DNA from: Natronobiforma cellulositropha | GTDB taxonomy: Archaea; Halobacteriota; Halobacteria; Halobacteriales; Natrialbaceae | Length of the DNA: 64,000 bases | Assembly: GCF_025629245.1 (NCBI RefSeq) | Contig: NZ_JANZXN010000027.1 | Span: forward strand, 1 to 64,000 | Direction of reading: 5' to 3' | In this document: piece by piece, positions 55,027-62,687 of the stretch | Layout: each line of letters begins with the position of its first letter | Numbering within the stretch: position 1 is the first letter of the stretch | Notes under the pieces: generated by a model | The model's database searches: none | What the model was told of the DNA's origin: nothing | Seen by the model: only the letters and a program-made list of their open reading frames with translations | Translations under genes and position numbers: made by a program

Positions 55027-55998
55027 ATGGGACGGTACCCGCCGAACTGGGATACGATACGCAGACAGGTCTACGACCGGGACGACTACACCTGTCGAAA
55101 CTGCGGCATCCGGGGTGGTCAGTACGGTAGTGCAGAGCTCCACGCCCACCACATCGTCCCGATCTCGAGCGGCGGGTCACACGCGCTCACGAACCTCTCG
55201 ACCATGTGTGCCGAGTGCCACGCGGCGATCCACACGAACGCCGTCGCACCGAGAACGGACCGACGCCAGCCGGGCCAGTCTGGCCAGCCTCCCTTCCACT
55301 ACGTGACCGGGTCGGCCCGCAGGTCCTCGAATCCACTCATTCACAACAACGAGGACCTCTTCTCGAGACTCGACGATCTCGAAGACGCGAAAGTCGAACT
55401 GGTCGATACGTTCCCGCAGTTTCTCGGGGCACTCAACCGGGACCAGCCGAGTGCCGAGTACCAGCACCTGAAAGCCGAGTTGCAGGCCGCGCTCGACGAC
55501 GTCGAGGCGCAGTCTCACGACCTCCGTGGTGACGTGTTCGAGGGGCGCACGGCGGTGAACGCCGCACACCAGCAGGTCATCGAGACCCACCTCACGCTGG
55601 TCCAGTCGTTCCGAGCGTTCATCGAGACGGCCGACACCGAGCTAGAACGCGGCGGAGCCGACGTTCGCACGGCCTACGAACGAGGTGTCTCGAGCGTACT
55701 GCGTGACGCCACCGCCGTGAGTGACGCACAGGAGGCGTTCGACCGCCTCGTCTACGAGGACCGACCGACGACCGAAGTCAGGCTCGAGGAACTGCTCGAG
55801 AACAGTTCGCCCAGGGAGAACTTCCTCTTCGTCGCGATTCTGTTCGGCGGCACGATGCTCGCGCACGTCCTCCTCACGACACTCACAGACTCGTCGACGG
55901 TCTGGATGGGGGGAATGTCCATCTCGATGCTCGCGCTGCTGTTCCTGGCAGTGTGGGTCCTCGCACGCGACTCAGTCGACGGACAGCGCGACCGGTAG
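55027..55998 (+). CDS. Membrane-tethered HNH endonuclease (323 aa)
   Basis: The N-terminus is a clear HNH/McrA-type nuclease: Cys23-x2-Cys26 (YTCRNCG), the catalytic His pair His41-His42 (LHAHHIVPIS), Asn56 (HALTNLSTM), Cys61-x2-Cys64 and His69 (CAECHAAIH). Residues 100-260 are a long helical/coiled-coil region (LEDAKVELVDTFPQFLGALN, LKAELQAALDDVEAQ). Two C-terminal membrane helices follow, about 265-288 (FLFVAILFGGTMLAHVLL) and 295-317 (MSISMLALLFLAVWVLA). An HNH nuclease held at the membrane by a coiled-coil stalk is an effector-like architecture seen in anti-phage systems. Neighbours are two DUF7342/TumE pairs. It has its own TATA box and is convergent with the second pair (58 bases between ends). 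A role in defence is an inference. Confidence 0.85.
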   Translation: MGRYPPNWDTIRRQVYDRDDYTCRNCGIRGGQYGSAELHAHHIVPISSGGSHALTNLSTMCAECHAAIHTNAVAPRTDRRQPGQSGQPPFHYVTGSARRSSNPLIHNNEDLFSRLDDLEDAKVELVDTFPQFLGALNRDQPSAEYQHLKAELQAALDDVEAQSHDLRGDVFEGRTAVNAAHQQVIETHLTLVQSFRAFIETADTELERGGADVRTAYERGVSSVLRDATAVSDAQEAFDRLVYEDRPTTEVRLEELLENSSPRENFLFVAILFGGTMLAHVLLTTLTDSSTVWMGGMSISMLALLFLAVWVLARDSVDGQRDR

Positions 55999-56056
55999 TT
56001 CGATGGTTGCACCTCGAGCTGCGACTCGAGGACGTGCTCGTGAACCGCTCGTCGTC

Positions 56057-56503
56057 TTACAGTGACGACCACAGCGTCTCTATGCGTTGTTCGATCGCCG
56101 TGAGGACGGTGGCGTATACGTCGAGTGGATGGAGTGACGGAAGCTCGAGGTCAGTGGTTTCGGTGGCAGATGGTGGCTCGTGGAAGTGCAATCGGGTATT
56201 GTGCATGTTCGGATGTCGGTCCCAGCGACACTCCCAGTGCGCTCCATCATGTTCTTCGACGTAGTGGACCGAGAAATCACCAGTCGTGAACCATCGGATC
56301 TCGAGTCGGGCCGCTGTCACCGAATCCGGGTACTGTCCAGCATCGAGCAGCACACGAAGCAGCCGGGGTTCGTAAGCATCTGGGTCAAACACAGTCTCCG
56401 CGACGAGTGAATCCGACGTGAGATGTCGCTCCAGCAGGCGCAGCGTCTGTCGATCCGGTGGGCCTGTCGAGTGAGGTGCTGAATCCTCCGGTGGCTGGCT
56501 CAT
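56057..56503 (-). CDS. TumE-like (DUF6516-type) toxin candidate, copy 2 (148 aa)
   Basis: It shares with copy 1 the block IRWFTTGDFSVHYVEEHDG, then WECRWDRHPNMHNTRLHFHE and PP, and the C-terminal helix (TVLTAIEQRIETLW). Outside that block the two proteins differ, so the duplication is old or the copies came separately. Its ATG (56503) follows the TAA of the upstream regulator with no gap (TAAATG), a tighter coupling than in copy 1. No signal peptide or membrane segment. Like copy 1 it is probably the toxic partner of a haloarchaeal toxin-antitoxin pair; the target is unknown. Confidence 0.7.
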   Translation of the reverse strand: MSQPPEDSAPHSTGPPDRQTLRLLERHLTSDSLVAETVFDPDAYEPRLLRVLLDAGQYPDSVTAARLEIRWFTTGDFSVHYVEEHDGAHWECRWDRHPNMHNTRLHFHEPPSATETTDLELPSLHPLDVYATVLTAIEQRIETLWSSL

Positions 56504-57031
56504 TTACGCCGGAAGCAGATGGCCGTCGTTCTGAGAGAGCTGGCGCGCAAGTTCGTACAGACGGATGTCCCGAATCACACCCTGCCACTCGCCGACTGCG
56601 GTCATCCGCTCGTGGATCGTTTCGTGGTCACCGTGGTCGAACACGTTGACAGCCGTCGGATCTGTCGTCCCGAACTGTGCTTCGTATTCCGTCCGTTGCG
56701 ATTCGAGCGCTTCCACACGGTTGATGATCTCTTCGACGGCGAGGTCGGTTGCGATTCGGCTGGCGTCCTGCCACTCGAGATACCCCTCGTTTCGTTCGTA
56801 CGTTGCCGGGCGGCTGTCTCTCTCGGCTCGGACGATGCCCATCTCCGTCAAGCGGTCGAGATGCTTCTTCGCAGCGTTTGGAGAGCAGTCTGCAAGCTCC
56901 GCGATCTCGGCGTACGCCGTCGGAGACGTAACTCCGAGGATGACGTCGTAGACACGACCAAACGTGTCCGTTCCCGTCTGCCACCGTCGCTGAGTCTCGT
57001 CGGACGTGGGGGTCGGATCGAACTCGGTCAT
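56504..57031 (-). CDS. DUF7342-like winged-helix regulator / antitoxin candidate, copy 2 (175 aa)
   Basis: Start ATG 57031 (MTEFDPTPTSDETQRRW) is preferred to 57073 because a TATA box lies 28 bases before it. It has the family signature throughout: VYDVILGVTSPTAYAEIAEL, ADCSPNAAKKHLDRLTEMGI (recognition helix), RPATYERNEGYLEWQDASRI, a central coiled helix (EIINRVEALESQRTEYEAQF) and the conserved C-terminal block FDHGDHETIHERMTAVGEWQ ... RLYELARQLSQNDGHLLPA. The last block is lacking in copy 1. Proteins of this kind are common in haloarchaea next to TumE-like genes; winged helix plus tight coupling point to an autoregulating antitoxin. Confidence 0.85.
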   Translation of the reverse strand: MTEFDPTPTSDETQRRWQTGTDTFGRVYDVILGVTSPTAYAEIAELADCSPNAAKKHLDRLTEMGIVRAERDSRPATYERNEGYLEWQDASRIATDLAVEEIINRVEALESQRTEYEAQFGTTDPTAVNVFDHGDHETIHERMTAVGEWQGVIRDIRLYELARQLSQNDGHLLPA

Positions 57032-57054
57032 ACCTGGCTCTAGGCGGTCAGTAT

Positions 57055-57064
57055 CAATATATCT
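57055..57064 (-). promoter_or_regulatory. TATA box for second DUF7342-TumE pair
   Basis: AGATATATTG on the minus strand, 28 bases before ATG 57031. A second AT-rich stretch (CATATATTTG) follows about 20 bases further upstream. Together they support a leaderless start at 57031. Confidence 0.65.
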
Positions 57065-57462
57065 TCGGACCACTCAAATATATGCAAGTGTCTGCGGGGT
57101 GGGCCACTGGAAGGGCGGAACCAGCGCCCCACAAAGCGTCTTCATCCAACTGACGCTGGAGCGTGAGTGACCGGTAAAATAGAGATCACACGTCACTCTT
57201 GGTGGCATTGAAAACGGAGTGGGGTTGAGCCCCGCGACGCTCCGTACGGAGCGTGTGGCCGACGAGCGCATTCTGCGGGCTGCAAATTACGACCGATCGG
57301 AGCTCGTCGGCAAGAGGACGCTCGTCGGCGGTCGATCAGCCATGGTGGTTACTGTAAGCACGCCAGCGACGTCGACAGAGTAATATCGCTCGTTATCGTC
57401 GACTAGCTTTGGCCATTAGGGGGCAGACGGGCAAGAGAACGAATCAACCAGACCTTCTGCGT
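57065..57462. other. Gene-free gap with a perfect palindrome
   Basis: About 400 bases without a supported gene. It contains GGGG-TTGAG-CCCC (57221-57233) next to an 18-base perfect palindrome ACGCTCCGTACGGAGCGT at 57237-57254. A 65-codon minus frame (57074-57271) has no haloarchaeal character. The rest shows nothing I can name. Confidence 0.45.
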
Positions 57463-58047
57463 CTACTCGTCGGCATACTTCCTGTCGTACACGTACATGA
57501 CCGTGTGGATGTCGAGCATCGTCGCGTCCTCGAGGTGGCGGTCGAGTGCAGCGAGGAGCTGACGCTTACACGCGACGTTGAGCTTCCAGTACTGGTCGGT
57601 GTTGAACCCGGTCCGAACGGTGTACGCTGCGAAGTCACCGAAGAACGTGGTCATGAGACTCCACCGGTAGAGGACGTACTCGCGCGGGTAGACGAATGTG
57701 AGCAGAATCGTCGCGAGACTGAGGAGCTGGCCACCGCCGCTGTCCAGGTCGCCGTAGAAGGACCCGAACCGATCGAGGCGGAGATTGACGTGGTCCTCGT
57801 CGTCGAACAGATACGACAGCACCGCGGCGGCCTCCTCGGGATCCTCGAGTGATCGCTCCTTGAAACGACTCCAGAGGATACCGCCCTGGCGCCCGCCGAG
57901 CATGTAGGCTGGAACGGGAGTCGATGCCGACATCGACTCCGTCAGATCCTCGAGTAGGGGCTCGACTTCGTCGGGCTCGAGCGCGGTGAGTTCGTACGTC
58001 GGCTCGACGACCGTCTCGACGTGCTTTCGGTACTCGTCCTTCCACAC
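57463..58047 (-). CDS. Restriction-associated N-domain-like protein, possibly truncated (194 aa)
   Basis: The frame is open to 58176, but protein-like sequence begins at the GTG at 58047 (VWKDEYRKHVETVVEPTYEL). The rest is well-behaved: STPVPAYMLGGRQGGILWSR, LSYLFDDEDHVNLRLDRFGS, FYGDLDSGGGQLLSLATILL, TFVYPREYVLYRWSLMTTFF, and DIHTVMYVYDRKYADE at the end. From memory this resembles the N-terminal domain of haloarchaeal McrB-like AAA+ restriction proteins, which would normally continue for several hundred residues with Walker motifs that are absent here. So it is either a stand-alone domain protein or the surviving N-terminal piece of a broken restriction gene. It lies next to another protein fragment (58086-58214) and a NucS-like nuclease. 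Confidence 0.5.
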   Translation of the reverse strand: MWKDEYRKHVETVVEPTYELTALEPDEVEPLLEDLTESMSASTPVPAYMLGGRQGGILWSRFKERSLEDPEEAAAVLSYLFDDEDHVNLRLDRFGSFYGDLDSGGGQLLSLATILLTFVYPREYVLYRWSLMTTFFGDFAAYTVRTGFNTDQYWKLNVACKRQLLAALDRHLEDATMLDIHTVMYVYDRKYADE

Positions 58048-58085
58048 CTCGACGTGCCCCTGTTCCACAGGTCGTTGGGCCCGTC

Positions 58086-58214
58086 CTACTCGAGACCCTT
58101 GTTCTTCTTCGCCTCGGCGTACTCCTCGATGTGGGTCTCGTAGCCCGAGAGCGAGATGTCGGAGTCGACGGGCCACTCCTTCCTAGTTTTCGAGTTCCTT
58201 GGCCAGTTCTTGTC
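58086..58214 (-). pseudogene. C-terminal fragment of an unidentified protein
   Basis: A 42-codon minus frame reads DKNWPRNSKTRKEWPVDSDI, then SLSGYETHIEEYAEAKKNKG and LE before TAG at 58086-58088. It is preceded by an in-frame stop and no start codon. The sequence is convincingly protein-like and ends as a helical tail, so I take it as the last piece of a lost gene, perhaps from the same restriction-type locus as its neighbour. I cannot name the family. Confidence 0.45.
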
Positions 58215-58244
58215 TCAAGTTAGCTAGAAATGTCGAGAAGGAAA

Positions 58245-58254
58245 AATTATATGA
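58245..58254 (+). promoter_or_regulatory. TATA box for the NucS-like gene
   Basis: AATTATATGA centred about 27 bases before ATG 58277, in a locally AT-rich stretch. It supports a leaderless start and excludes the upstream ATG at 58268, which hits a stop after two codons. Confidence 0.7.
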
Positions 58255-58276
58255 TCTCTTGCCTTAGCATGGATCT

Positions 58277-59347
58277 ATGATCTTTAGTGTGGACGGCGAT
58301 GAAGGGACGCTCAAAAGTATCGAGAAGGAAAAGCTCTCAAAGCTAGGCTTTTTCGAGCGCCGAGACCTCCAGGAATGGGTCATTCAAGAACCCCGTATTT
58401 TGGGCGAAGGTCTGCTTGTCATCACGTCAGAGTACGCAAATTTCGAAGAGACTCGTGACCGGTTGGATATCCTTGGACTTGATCGTCAGGGAAGGTTAGT
58501 AGTCATTGAGCTGAAACGTGACCACGCTGACCGAACAACCGATCTACAGGCAATCAAGTATGCAAGTTACTGTGCAACACTAACTGCTGAGGATGTTCAG
58601 AAAGATTATCGTGAGTTCTGGAACGGTCGGGGCGAGCAATCATTGACACCAGAAGATGTCGGTCAGCGGTTCGCAGATTTCATCAGCGAGACGCTTGGTG
58701 AAGATCTCCCGCTCTCGTCCGATGGTTGGGCCGATTTTGACCTCGATCAAAAACCACGTATACTACTTGCTGCAGGAAGCTTTGGAACTGAAGTTACTGC
58801 ACCAGTGATGTGGTTGATTGAGGAATATGGAATGGATATCACTTGCACTAGAATTGAGGCCTACGAACATCAGAACCAAATCCTCATCAACAGTGAACAA
58901 ATCATTCCGGTGGCAGAAGTTGAAGAGTATATGACCAAACGGCGTAAAAAGCAGGGAACCCAGAAAGCAGTCTCTCGCCGCCCAGCAGCGATAAACGTCC
59001 TTCTGGATCGAGGAGTATTGACACCTGGGCAGAAGGTCTATTTCCATTCAGAACAGATACCCGACGAAACGGATCGAGAATGGTCCAAAGACGACGAATT
59101 TTGGCGGGCAACCGTGACAGGTAATACGGGACGAAGTGATAACGTAAAATGGGACTATAATGATGAAATCTACTCGTTTACAGGCCTTACGAGAGAACTC
59201 CTTGGCGAGTTACTTGACAGCGATTATAGCGGGGCACTGAACGGATACAAATTCTGGTGCCACCCAGATTTTGACGGGCGTACACTGAGTAGCCTTCGTA
59301 ACAGCGCTACGCGTGGAGAGGATCAAGAGAGAAAAACAAACAATTGA
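58277..59347 (+). CDS. NucS/EndoMS-like (DUF91-type) PD-(D/E)XK endonuclease (356 aa)
   Basis: Residues 1-200 contain the nuclease core: Asp64 in RLDILGLDRQGRLVVIELKR, Glu78-Leu-Lys80 in the same strand pair, and Gln91-x3-Tyr95 in the following helix (LQAIKYASYC). This D...ExK...QxxxY set is shared by NucS/DUF91 and related RecB-like nucleases. Residues 230-356 form a separate domain with an aromatic/acidic surface (PGQKVYFHSEQ, YKFWCHPDFDGRTLSSLR), possibly a DNA- or modification-reading module. True archaeal EndoMS is about 250 residues, so this is a longer relative rather than the mismatch enzyme itself. The gene is visibly more AT-rich, with more AAA, AAT and GAT codons than its neighbours, and sits among IS scars: probably horizontally acquired defence cargo. 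Confidence 0.8.
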   Translation: MIFSVDGDEGTLKSIEKEKLSKLGFFERRDLQEWVIQEPRILGEGLLVITSEYANFEETRDRLDILGLDRQGRLVVIELKRDHADRTTDLQAIKYASYCATLTAEDVQKDYREFWNGRGEQSLTPEDVGQRFADFISETLGEDLPLSSDGWADFDLDQKPRILLAAGSFGTEVTAPVMWLIEEYGMDITCTRIEAYEHQNQILINSEQIIPVAEVEEYMTKRRKKQGTQKAVSRRPAAINVLLDRGVLTPGQKVYFHSEQIPDETDREWSKDDEFWRATVTGNTGRSDNVKWDYNDEIYSFTGLTRELLGELLDSDYSGALNGYKFWCHPDFDGRTLSSLRNSATRGEDQERKTNN

Positions 59348-59415
59348 AACCTGTTGCTGGATGTGTGGAAGCGTTTAGCTTGTCTGTTGGACCACACCTA
59401 TCGGTGGACTGGATA

Positions 59416-59628
59416 TTACGGTTTGCAGTCTACCACCTCTGACCGAGGTTGGAATACTCGAGAGGGGTCATGAAGGTAGATTTCGGGCTGTGCGAACCAG
59501 CCGGTACTCCTATCCTTGGACAACTGCCCAGAAGACTCAGAGTTACTTTCTGTGTTGTTGATGTCGAGGCGAATGTTCCCCGACCCATTCACACCCGCGT
59601 TAAACGCCGCGCCACACTCATCGAGCAC
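59416..59628 (-). pseudogene. C-terminal scar of an IS200/IS605-type TnpB
   Basis: The minus frame includes DECGAAFNAGVNGSGNIRLD, then SSGQLSKDRSTGWFAQPEIY and LHDPSRVFQPRSEVVDCKP before its stop at 59416. This is the usual C-terminus of haloarchaeal TnpB proteins (CGxxFNADVNGAxNIR, then a WLAQPxVYLxDxSRGFxPxxxVVDCKP tail). All RuvC and zinc-finger regions upstream are gone. TnpB is the RNA-guided nuclease of IS605-like elements; this relic cannot act. Confidence 0.8.
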
Positions 59629-59643
59629 TGCTGTGTTCCCGTC

Positions 59644-59843
59644 TCAGCCGCGCTAGGTGGCGACGCTTCCGACTCGAGAGACGGGCACCGGATCCGTTTG
59701 TGAATCACCCAATCTCGCTCGAAGGCCCACGGTCGTGGTGTGAGCGGACTCCCGGTCCGCCGCTGTGGGTCGTTGGGTGCGTACCAGTCGGGACCATTGT
59801 CGAATCGAGCCTCTTCGAAGCCGAACTCCGACAGCAGGTACAC
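59644..59843 (-). other. Short protein-like fragment upstream of the TnpB scar
   Basis: A minus frame from 59843 begins MYLLSEFGFEEARFDNGPDW and continues through YAPNDPQRRTGSPLTPRPWA and FERDWVIHKR. The composition (aromatic, Pro, Asp) is protein-like, but it loses sense towards the TnpB scar. It may be the N-terminal piece of a small gene cut by the element. I do not recognise it. The remaining sequence of the 59348-59960 gap holds no other gene. Confidence 0.3.
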
Positions 59844-59930
59844 GGTTCTGGTGACTCACCACGGAACCAGCCGTAGCACACTGACGATAGCTCGAGAGCG
59901 CTCTCCCCGACCGTTCACGCGAGCGGGTAC

Positions 59931-59938
59931 GTTTATCT
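59931..59938 (+). promoter_or_regulatory. TATA box for the AddB-like gene
   Basis: GTTTATCT centred about 26 bases before the GTG at 59961, which supports GTG as the true start of the nuclease gene and a leaderless message for the two-gene operon. Confidence 0.55.
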
Positions 59939-59960
59939 ACGGCGAATATGATGATACGGT

Positions 59961-62687
59961 GTGACAATTTCGCGGGCGAAACCCATCGAACAGCTCTCCA
60001 AGGAGGTCGCTCCGTACGACCTCGTCATCGTCCCCGACCCGGCGCTGGCCAGTGCGCTGAATCGCCGCCTCGAGCGGCCCCACTTCGGGCCGTTCGCGAT
60101 CACGCCACGACGCCTCGCGGCCCGTCGCCGAGAGACGGCAGAAGACCGACTCGCCTTCCTCCAGGTGATTTCCCAGACAGACCTCGACTGGAAACGAGCA
60201 GCGGCCGCGATCGGCGACGTCCTGCAGTGCTGGGAGTACGAGGGAGCAGCCGACGCCATCCGCTCGTACGACGGGTTCGATACGCCAGCGATTCGACGCG
60301 TCCTCGAGACCGTCGAGTCGCTCGAGACGACCTCGCGGAAACTGACCGAGTACGAGGTCGACAGCGAGGCGTATCCGTCGGTCGCCGTCGTCGGAGCGCA
60401 GCAGTTGACGCCGCTCGAGCGGTCGATTCTGCCGTCGGCGTACGACGAGGTCGAGCGCTTCAGCGACGACCCGTTCGACCTGCCGCCGTTTCGGCTCTTC
60501 GAGTCACCGGCGGCGGCCGTCGACGCGCTGGTTTCGACGATCACTCCCGAGACGGCAGCGGATGTCGCTGTCGTGCTCGAAGACGGGAGCGAGTACTCGA
60601 CGCTGCTCGAGTCCGCGCTCGAGACCGACGGAATTCCGTACTACGGTGGGCCGGGATTCGCGGACAACCGGGACGTTCGCTGCTTTCTCGAACTCTTACG
60701 GGCGGCCTTCGCTGGCTCGGATACTCGTGTGGGAGACGTTCGCTCGGTGCTCACCCACGTCGGCGCGGCGGTCGAGGTCGAGCACGACGAGAAGCGGCTG
60801 TTCGAGGTCGACGAGCCCGGTCTCGAGCGGGTGTTCGCGTACTGTGCGTCGTCACCGGAGGGGACGGTCGGCGACGCGCTCGCGACGTACGAGGGATGGA
60901 TCGAACGAGACCTCGAGCGGCTCAGAGAGGAACTCGAGGAGCTGGATGTCCTCGACGAGACGCTTACCGAGTCGGTCGCCGACCGGCTGCAGTTTTACTT
61001 CCAGACGTACGACGTCCCGCTCGAGCGGGAGAACGAAGGCGTCCTGCTCGCGGATGCAACGTCGACCGGCTTCGTCGACCGGCCGGTCGTCTGCTGTCTG
61101 GGTCTCGACGAGGGCTGGACGCACACTGCACCCCGTCGGCCGTGGGCCGACCGGGACGAGGAGTTCGAGCGGAACGTCCACCGCTTCCAGTCGCTGCTCC
61201 AGAGCGGCGTCGAGCAACACCACCTCGTCGTCGACGTCGCAGGTGGCTCGCCCGTCTCACCCACGCTGTACTTCGACGCGCTGCTCGAGGAGCCACTCGA
61301 GCGGTTCAGCGACGGCGATGCGATCGAACACAGCCGGACGGTCCGGACGGGTGGCCGTGGCTTCGAGCGGGAGCCGGTGGCGGCCGACGTCGAAGCTGAC
61401 CCCGTCGAGACGATCAGCCAGTCGAGTCTCAACAGCCTGGTCAACTCACCGCGAGACTACCTCTTCGGGCGGCTCGTCGCGGGGCCGGACAGACACTACT
61501 TCGCGGAGGGGAACCTCTTTCACGACTTCGCGGAACTGTTCGTCACCCATCCCGACGTCGTTCTGGACGGCGACGGCGAGCCAGATCCGGCCGTCCTCGA
61601 CGAGGTCGTCGACGTGATGTGTGAGCAGACCCGGCCGTTCCACCGGGACGTCGACCTCGAGACGCGACGGACGAGATACCGGGCCGGGCTGACCACGATC
61701 GTCGCCTTCCTCGCCGACCGACGGCCGGACGCCGACGACGAGGCGTTCGACTTCCTCACGCCCGAAAGCGGCTGGGGAACGAATGTCTTCGCGACGTACT
61801 TCGACCGGCCCATCGACTCCCCGCTCACCGAGCGGTGGTTCGACGACGACGAACTGGGGCTCAAGGGGAAGATCGACCTCGTCCTCGAGCCGAGACACCT
61901 GCTCGACTTCAAGTCGGGTTCGAGAACGCGCGCCTCGGCGGTGATGAAGCGGTCGGCGCTCGATCCGCCGGGTGACCCGCCGAACTACCAGGCGTTGCTG
62001 TATCTGACCTACTTCCGGAGCCTCCGCCCCGGCGAGCGACTGCACTTTACGTTCTTTCACTTCCTCGAGTGTCTGGACGACGTGGTGGCTGGCGACCTCG
62101 ACCTGACGGCGTGTCTGACGACGGTCGGCTACCGGCCGGTGCGCTACGACGAGTACGTGCGGACGCGAGCGGTCTTCGAGGGACTGTGTGAGGACGCCGC
62201 GAACGCCTGTACGAAGACGTTCTCGACGGTCGACCACGAGGTGTTTCTGGCCGTCCTCGAGGCCCAGCCGATCCCGAAGACGCGTGACGGAGCCGAGCTG
62301 GCGGAGTCGCCGTTCGGACGCGCGTTGACCGAGCAGATGGTCGACGCCGTTGGCGACTACAAGTACGTCGAGAAGGGCTGTCTCCAGGCCTGTCGCTACC
62401 TGGCGGCCCTCCGCAACGAGAGCTACTTCGCCGACGACCTCGACGAGTTCGAGCGCTTCGTCGAGGAACGGCTCGCCGAAGTGAACGCGTACCGCCGCGG
62501 TGAGGAACGGTTTCCGATCGACGGACCCGGCGGCGAGCCGAACTACCGGTACGTCGACCACCGGGACCTCCTGCTCGAGGGGGGAGCAGACGCCTGGAGG
62601 GATGGGGCGGCGTCGACGGCCGATAGCGGGGCGGTGCCAGTCGACGAGACAGACGTGTCGCCAGCCACGGGGGGTGAAGACCGATGA
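59961..62687 (+). CDS. AddB/RecB-like PD-(D/E)XK exonuclease subunit (908 aa)
   Basis: The start is GTG 59961. The N-terminal two thirds look like a degenerate helicase-type domain as in AddB (VVLEDGSEYSTLLESALETD, GIPYYGGPGFADNRDVRCFL, VVCCLGLDEGWTHTAPRRPW), without Walker motifs. From residue 490 (SQSSLNSLVNSPRDYLFGRL) the RecB-family nuclease begins: Asp639 in GLKGKIDLVLE, Asp649-x-Lys651 in LLDFKSG, and the YQALLYLTYF helix, giving the GxxDxx...DxK...Q motif. It should process double-strand ends together with the helicase encoded next: the downstream ATG overlaps its stop as ATGA, after a GGGGTGA ribosome site. Known systems of this kind (AddAB/RexAB) resect DNA breaks and degrade foreign linear DNA. 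Haloarchaeal copies are present in many genomes. Confidence 0.85.
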   Translation: MTISRAKPIEQLSKEVAPYDLVIVPDPALASALNRRLERPHFGPFAITPRRLAARRRETAEDRLAFLQVISQTDLDWKRAAAAIGDVLQCWEYEGAADAIRSYDGFDTPAIRRVLETVESLETTSRKLTEYEVDSEAYPSVAVVGAQQLTPLERSILPSAYDEVERFSDDPFDLPPFRLFESPAAAVDALVSTITPETAADVAVVLEDGSEYSTLLESALETDGIPYYGGPGFADNRDVRCFLELLRAAFAGSDTRVGDVRSVLTHVGAAVEVEHDEKRLFEVDEPGLERVFAYCASSPEGTVGDALATYEGWIERDLERLREELEELDVLDETLTESVADRLQFYFQTYDVPLERENEGVLLADATSTGFVDRPVVCCLGLDEGWTHTAPRRPWADRDEEFERNVHRFQSLLQSGVEQHHLVVDVAGGSPVSPTLYFDALLEEPLERFSDGDAIEHSRTVRTGGRGFEREPVAADVEADPVETISQSSLNSLVNSPRDYLFGRLVAGPDRHYFAEGNLFHDFAELFVTHPDVVLDGDGEPDPAVLDEVVDVMCEQTRPFHRDVDLETRRTRYRAGLTTIVAFLADRRPDADDEAFDFLTPESGWGTNVFATYFDRPIDSPLTERWFDDDELGLKGKIDLVLEPRHLLDFKSGSRTRASAVMKRSALDPPGDPPNYQALLYLTYFRSLRPGERLHFTFFHFLECLDDVVAGDLDLTACLTTVGYRPVRYDEYVRTRAVFEGLCEDAANACTKTFSTVDHEVFLAVLEAQPIPKTRDGAELAESPFGRALTEQMVDAVGDYKYVEKGCLQACRYLAALRNESYFADDLDEFERFVEERLAEVNAYRRGEERFPIDGPGGEPNYRYVDHRDLLLEGGADAWRDGAASTADSGAVPVDETDVSPATGGEDR

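Noticed and set aside
60852-62561. Minus-strand frames (up to 371 codons) opposite the AddB-like gene
   Set aside because: Antisense shadows without motifs; the plus-strand gene carries the nuclease motif and is coupled to the helicase.
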